Shown here: one piece after another, positions 13,284 through 15,982 of the stretch | How the letters are laid out: each line of letters begins with the position of its first letter | Position numbering within the stretch: position 1 is the first letter of the stretch | NCBI GenBank assembly: GCA_947631675.1 | Contig: CANRMG010000023.1 | Coordinates: forward strand, 1-15,982 | Reading direction: 5' to 3' | DNA from: an uncultured Oscillospiraceae bacterium | Lineage (GTDB): Bacteria; Bacillota_A; Clostridia; Oscillospirales; Oscillospiraceae | Length of the DNA: 15,982 nucleotides | Notes under the pieces: model-generated | The model's input: the letters and a program-made list of their open reading frames with translations, nothing else | Database searches by the model: none | Told to the model about the DNA's origin: nothing | Position numbers and translations under genes: made by a program

Positions 13284-13335
13284 TTCGACAGAATAGGTCA
13301 CATATAAATATATTTTATACCCGTTTCGACAAAAT
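13284..13335. promoter_or_regulatory. AT-rich divergent promoter region with an 11-bp direct repeat
   Basis: TTCGACAGAAT (13284-13294) and TTCGACAAAAT (13325-13335) are direct repeats with one mismatch, 41 bp apart (about four helical turns). Between them lies an AT-rich stretch holding minus-strand -10 candidates for the MATE gene (TAAAAT 13317-13312, with a weak TTGCAT at 13339-13334, spacing 16). The repeat may bind a regulator that loops or flanks the promoter. Confidence 0.35.
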
Positions 13336-13373
13336 GCAATTGTTCATGTCGCCGAAAAGGCGGGCCGGAGCGG

Positions 13374-13402
13374 TTGCCATCGCCGGGAACATCTGCTATA
13401 CT
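13374..13402 (+). promoter_or_regulatory. Promoter of the HAD phosphatase-PPC unit (extended -10)
   Basis: TTGCCA (13374-13379) is followed after 17 bp by TATACT (13397-13402), with TGC directly before it as an extended -10. The expected start is near 13409, so the small CCCGGC/GCCGGG hairpin (13406-13420) would be at the very 5' end of the mRNA. Confidence 0.7.
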
Positions 13403-13444
13403 GTGCCCGGCGCCGCCGGGGGCGGCAAGAAGGAGAGAGAAGAT

Positions 13445-14215
13445 ATGATCCGGCTGATCGCCAGCGACATAGACGGCACCCTCATGCCCTACGGGCAGGC
13501 GGGGATAAGCGACGAGGCCTTCCGCCTGATAGAGGGCCTGGCGGACAGGGGGATCATGTTCTGTCCCGCCAGCGGCCGGCAGTATAAGAGCCTGCGGCGG
13601 CTGTTCGCCCCGGTGGCGGATAAGCTCTATTATATGTGCGAGAACGGTGCTACGCTCTTCGGCCCCGGGGACCCGGGGCCCCTGCTGGCGAAAACGGTGA
13701 TGGAGCGCACCCAGGCGGTGGCTTTGTGCCGGGCCATCGTGAGCCACCCGGACTGCGAGGTGCTCATATCCGGCCAGAACACCAGCTATCTCTGTCCCAA
13801 GCGCCGGGACATGGTGGTGCTCATCCGGGACTTCGTGGGCAACGACGTGGTGCTGGTGGAGGACCCGGCCGACGTTCCTGAGGACATCGTGAAGATCGCC
13901 GCCTTCTGCCGCCGGGGCGCGGCGGCGGAGGTGAACGGCCCGCTGGCGAAATGGGGAGAGGTGTTCTCCATGGCGGTGGCGGGGGAGCCCTGGCTGGACT
14001 TCACCCTGGCGGACAAGGGCCTGGGCCTAACCAGGCTCTGCGCTGCCGTGGGCGTGAGGCCGGAGGAGGTGCTGGCCTTCGGGGACAACTTCAACGACGT
14101 GCCCCTCTTGAAGGCCGCGGGCACGGGCTATATCATGGAAAGCGCCGACCCGGAGCTCCGCGCCATGTTCCCCCACCGCTGCGAGCGGGTGGAGGACGTG
14201 CTGGCGGCGCTGTAA
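13445..14215 (+). CDS. Cof-type HAD-IIB family phosphatase
   Basis: This is a 256-residue cytoplasmic hydrolase. The frame is open further upstream, but the ATG at 13445 follows an AAGGAGA ribosome binding site and the promoter at 13374-13402, and it starts the protein directly with MIRLIASDIDGTL. All HAD motifs are present: Asp8 and Asp10 in DIDGT, Ser43 in CPASGRQY, Lys191 in LADKG, and Asp214/Asp218 in FGDNFND. The cap domain between about residue 85 and 185 is of the C2B type. Members dephosphorylate sugar phosphates, flavin precursors or similar small molecules with magnesium; the substrate cannot be read. It is followed 50 nt later by a PPC-domain gene, probably on the same mRNA. Confidence 0.92.
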   Translation: MIRLIASDIDGTLMPYGQAGISDEAFRLIEGLADRGIMFCPASGRQYKSLRRLFAPVADKLYYMCENGATLFGPGDPGPLLAKTVMERTQAVALCRAIVSHPDCEVLISGQNTSYLCPKRRDMVVLIRDFVGNDVVLVEDPADVPEDIVKIAAFCRRGAAAEVNGPLAKWGEVFSMAVAGEPWLDFTLADKGLGLTRLCAAVGVRPEEVLAFGDNFNDVPLLKAAGTGYIMESADPELRAMFPHRCERVEDVLAAL

Positions 14216-14265
14216 AGGCCGGCGGATATAAATAATACTAAACGCCAGGAAAGGAAGCGGAGAAA

Positions 14266-14685
14266 ATGGACTACAGAAGATTCGGCGATACGGTCATAGC
14301 CAGGATCGACCGGGGCGAGGAGATACTGGCCCAGCTTCAGCTGATCGCGGAAAAAGAGAACATCAAGCTGGCCAGCGTGTCCGCTCTGGGCGCGGTGGAC
14401 GACTTCACCGTGGGCGTATTCAAGCCGGCGGAGAAGAAGTACTATTCCAACAGCTTTCAGGGCTCCTATGAGATCGTCTCCCTGACCGGGACCGTCAACA
14501 CCATGGACGGCGCCTATTACGCCCACATCCACATGAGTGCGGGCAACGACAGGGGCGAGGTGTTCGGCGGCCATCTGAACCGGGCCGTGGTGAGCGCGGT
14601 GTGCGAGATGGTGATACGGGTGATCGATGGCCGGGTGGACCGGTATTTTGACGAGAGCATCGGCCTGAACCTGTTCAAGTTCTGA
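14266..14685 (+). CDS. PPC (DUF296)-domain protein
   Basis: This is a 139-residue single-domain protein. The ATG at 14266 has GGAAGCGGAG upstream. It has the whole PPC/DUF296 fold pattern: GEEILAQLQLIAEKENIKLASVSALGAVDDFTVG in the first half, then LTGTVNTMDG, AHIHMS (His87, His89) and GGHL (His103). The three histidines match the metal-binding set seen in stand-alone prokaryotic members. In plants this domain is joined to AT-hooks and makes trimers that bind DNA; here no AT-hook is present, so DNA binding should not be assumed. Function in bacteria is poorly defined. It is probably co-transcribed with the HAD gene. Its last 11 nt overlap the end of the convergent YitT gene. Confidence 0.88.
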   Translation: MDYRRFGDTVIARIDRGEEILAQLQLIAEKENIKLASVSALGAVDDFTVGVFKPAEKKYYSNSFQGSYEIVSLTGTVNTMDGAYYAHIHMSAGNDRGEVFGGHLNRAVVSAVCEMVIRVIDGRVDRYFDESIGLNLFKF

Positions 14686-15583
14686 AAGGCGGCTGCGGAT
14701 CCTCCGCCGGCGGGCGGACGGTCCGCTCCAGGGTGAAGCCCCGGCCCCGGACCTCCTTCACCTGGGTGATGGTGATGAAGGCGGCGGGATCGATGGCCTG
14801 AATGAGCTCCGTGGCGGCGTAGAGCTTCCGCCGGGGGATGACGCAAAGCACCCCCTGCTGCTCCTGGGCCAGCTGGCCCGTCTGGATCTGCACCATGGTG
14901 ACGCCCGCCTCCAGGTCCGTGAGCAGGGCCCGGCGGATGGCGTCGTACCGGTGGGAGACGACGAAAAGCTGTATCTGGGCCAGACCCAGGATCATCACCT
15001 TGTCCAGCACGATGGACTCCAGCACCAGCACCACCAGCCCGTAGAGGATGGGCTCGACGGGGGAGGTCAGCGCCTGGCCGCCGATGACCAGGATGTCCAT
15101 GATGTACACACATATGGACACGGGCACGTGGGTCCACTTGTGCAGAACGAGGCTTGCTATATCCATGCCGCCGGTGGAGGAGCCTACCCGCATGACGGCG
15201 CCCAGGGCCGCGCCCATGAGCACCCCGCCGAACAGGGCGGCCATCAGGGCGTTGTCCGTCACGGCTGTGACGCCGGGTATCCGGTGGATCACCGCCAGCA
15301 GGGCGGGGTAGAGAAGGGAGCTTGCCACGGTGGTGGCCACCAGCTTCCGGCCCAGGACCAGCCCGCCCAGCACCAGAAGAAGGCCGTTGAGCACGAATAC
15401 GAGCGCGGCGGTGTCCACGGGCACCAGCCGGTTCAGGACGATGGCGATGCCGGTGGTGCCGCCCATGATGATGCCGTGGGGGATGATGAACGCCTCTACC
15501 GTAAAGGCCAGCAGGGCGTTGCCGAACAGGATCGAGGCGCAGGTCCACAGAAGCTCCCGCGTCTTTTTCCTTCCTGCCTTCAT
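14675..15583 (-). CDS. YitT-family membrane protein (DUF161 plus DUF2179)
   Basis: This is a 302-residue protein, ATG start with an AAAGGAGG ribosome binding site 8 nt upstream. Five to six membrane segments occupy residues about 12-205, with the family motif IPHGIIMGGTTGIAIVLN (34-51) and GSSTGGMDI (134-142). The C-terminal cytoplasmic domain (about 218-288) is DUF2179, ending in the characteristic ITQVKEVRGRGFTLER. The family is very common and often present in many copies in spore-forming Firmicutes; its role is not established to my knowledge. It has its own promoter at 15621-15649. The stop codon lies inside the convergent PPC gene, with no terminator hairpin in between, so transcripts from both sides must run into each other. 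Confidence 0.92.
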   Translation of the reverse strand: MKAGRKKTRELLWTCASILFGNALLAFTVEAFIIPHGIIMGGTTGIAIVLNRLVPVDTAALVFVLNGLLLVLGGLVLGRKLVATTVASSLLYPALLAVIHRIPGVTAVTDNALMAALFGGVLMGAALGAVMRVGSSTGGMDIASLVLHKWTHVPVSICVYIMDILVIGGQALTSPVEPILYGLVVLVLESIVLDKVMILGLAQIQLFVVSHRYDAIRRALLTDLEAGVTMVQIQTGQLAQEQQGVLCVIPRRKLYAATELIQAIDPAAFITITQVKEVRGRGFTLERTVRPPAEDPQPPFRT

Positions 15584-15603
15584 GGGCGCGCCTCCTTTCT
15601 TCC

Positions 15604-15617
15604 AATATCAGGATATT
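15604..15617. promoter_or_regulatory. Palindrome just downstream of the yitT -10 box
   Basis: AATATC (15604-15609) and GATATT (15612-15617) are perfect inverted repeats with a 2-bp centre, placed about where transcription should start on the minus strand. It may be an operator; it is short, so chance is possible. Confidence 0.3.
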
Positions 15618-15620
15618 AGG

Positions 15621-15649
15621 ATTATACGCCAAAAACGGCGTCTTGGCAA
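15621..15649 (-). promoter_or_regulatory. Promoter of the YitT-family gene
   Basis: On the minus strand TTGCCA (15649-15644) is followed after 17 bp by a perfect TATAAT (15626-15621). It lies about 40 bp upstream of the start codon. Confidence 0.75.
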
Positions 15650-15665
15650 ACATTTGCTTACAACT

Positions 15666-15695
15666 GCATAGGCCGGCCCCGCCGCAGGCATACTA
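15666..15695 (+). promoter_or_regulatory. Sigma-G-type (forespore) promoter before spoVAC
   Basis: GCATA (15666-15670) and CATACTA (15689-15695) are separated by 18 bp. They fit the known sigma-G consensus (GHATR, 17-18 bp, CATNHTA) at every position. The spoVA operon is a classic sigma-G target, so the context supports the call. The distance to the coding region is abnormally short. Confidence 0.65.
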
Positions 15696-15709
15696 GCGGC
15701 GGCTCCCCG

Positions 15710-15982
15710 GTGGTCAAAGACCTTGTCAAGGCCTTCATCGTGGGCGGGCTCATCTGCTGCCTGGGCCAGGCCTTGAGCGTGGCCTATGAGCGGTTCGCCC
15801 ATCTGGCCCGGGAGGACGCCGCCACGGCGGTGAGCATGACGCTGATCTTCCTGTCCGCGCTGCTGACGGGCCTGAACGTCTACGACCAGCTGGCCCGGTT
15901 CGCCGGGGCGGGGACGCTGGTGCCCATCACGGGTTTTGCCAACGCTGTGGTGAGCCCGGCCCTGGAGTTCAAGACCGAGGGC
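15710..15982 (+). CDS. spoVAC: SpoVAC-like stage V sporulation protein, N-terminal part (cut by right edge)
   Basis: The visible 91 codons encode KAFIVGGLICCLGQALS, then IFLSALLTGLNVYDQLARFAGAGTLVPITGFANAVVSPALEFKTEG, running off the window edge. This pattern is characteristic of SpoVAC, a membrane component of the channel that takes dipicolinic acid into the forespore; the related SpoVAE shares parts of it, but FANAVVSPALEFKTEG favours SpoVAC. The start is a problem: GTG at 15710 is the first usual start codon in the frame (open from 15620), has no clear ribosome binding site, and leaves only about 7 residues before KAF, fewer than usual. The frame upstream reads HTSGGSP, which resembles the normal SPxSP-like lead-in, so the true 5' end may be missing or begin at an unusual codon. 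Confidence 0.8.
   Translation, partial: MVKDLVKAFIVGGLICCLGQALSVAYERFAHLAREDAATAVSMTLIFLSALLTGLNVYDQLARFAGAGTLVPITGFANAVVSPALEFKTEG

Noticed and set aside
10179..13296. Long plus-strand frames opposite htrA (10179-11771) and the MATE gene (11836-13296)
   Set aside because: Both mirror strongly supported minus-strand genes and translate to repetitive Gly/His/Val- or Glu/Gln-rich sequence.
14704..14713. CCGCCGGCGG palindrome near the end of the yitT gene
   Set aside because: It is a short GC palindrome inside coding sequence without a T run, expected by chance at this base composition.
15608..15802. A 64-codon minus-strand frame upstream of yitT
   Set aside because: It is antisense to the SpoVAC-like region and runs through the yitT promoter; no ribosome binding site or family match.

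Overview
The window is GC-rich throughout its coding parts, with short AT-rich promoter islands. Strong AGGAGG-type ribosome binding sites and a spoVAC-like sporulation gene at the right edge point to a spore-forming, high-GC member of the Clostridia. The protein families fit a gut Oscillospiraceae-type organism, but that placement is inference from style and families, not from a marker gene. I found no rRNA, tRNA, CRISPR array or insertion sequence.

Left edge (1-1417): the start of an extracellular sugar-binding protein (minus strand, cut by the window) lies opposite an AraC-family regulator. Their shared AT-rich intergenic region holds overlapping divergent promoters, a 7-bp inverted repeat and an 8-bp direct repeat spaced 21 bp. 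The layout is that of a regulator controlling a sugar ABC transporter.

Surface-polysaccharide block (1427-8471): rfbA-rfbB (plus strand, ATGA overlap, extended -10 promoter) would make dTDP-4-keto-6-deoxyglucose. A convergent minus-strand operon carries a Wzy/O-antigen-ligase-like protein with an extracytoplasmic insert and a C-terminal TPR-like region, a polyprenyl-phosphate sugar-1-phosphate transferase, and a GT4 glycosyltransferase. Its promoter is overlapped by a 26-bp near-palindrome. A hairpin at 3445-3471 separates the two transcription units. Together they could supply a precursor, load it onto undecaprenyl phosphate, extend it, and polymerise or transfer it.

Middle (8500-11764): a YczE-type membrane protein faces an N-acetylneuraminate-lyase-like aldolase, with a perfect bidirectional terminator between them. 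Upstream of the lyase, on the same strand, is a secreted HtrA-type serine protease with its own terminator and a promoter overlapped by an inverted repeat.

Right side (11804-15982): a MATE efflux protein (minus) is divergent from a two-gene plus-strand unit made of a Cof-type HAD phosphatase and a PPC/DUF296 protein. The PPC gene overlaps the end of a minus-strand YitT-family membrane protein by 11 bp, tail to tail. Divergent from yitT is a SpoVAC-like coding region preceded by an excellent sigma-G promoter match that sits unusually close to, or inside, the 5' end of the gene.

No wholly new system is obvious. The points most worth checking are the SpoVAC 5' end, the operator-like palindrome over the polysaccharide operon, the architecture of the Wzy-like protein, and the sugar-binding protein without a lipobox.
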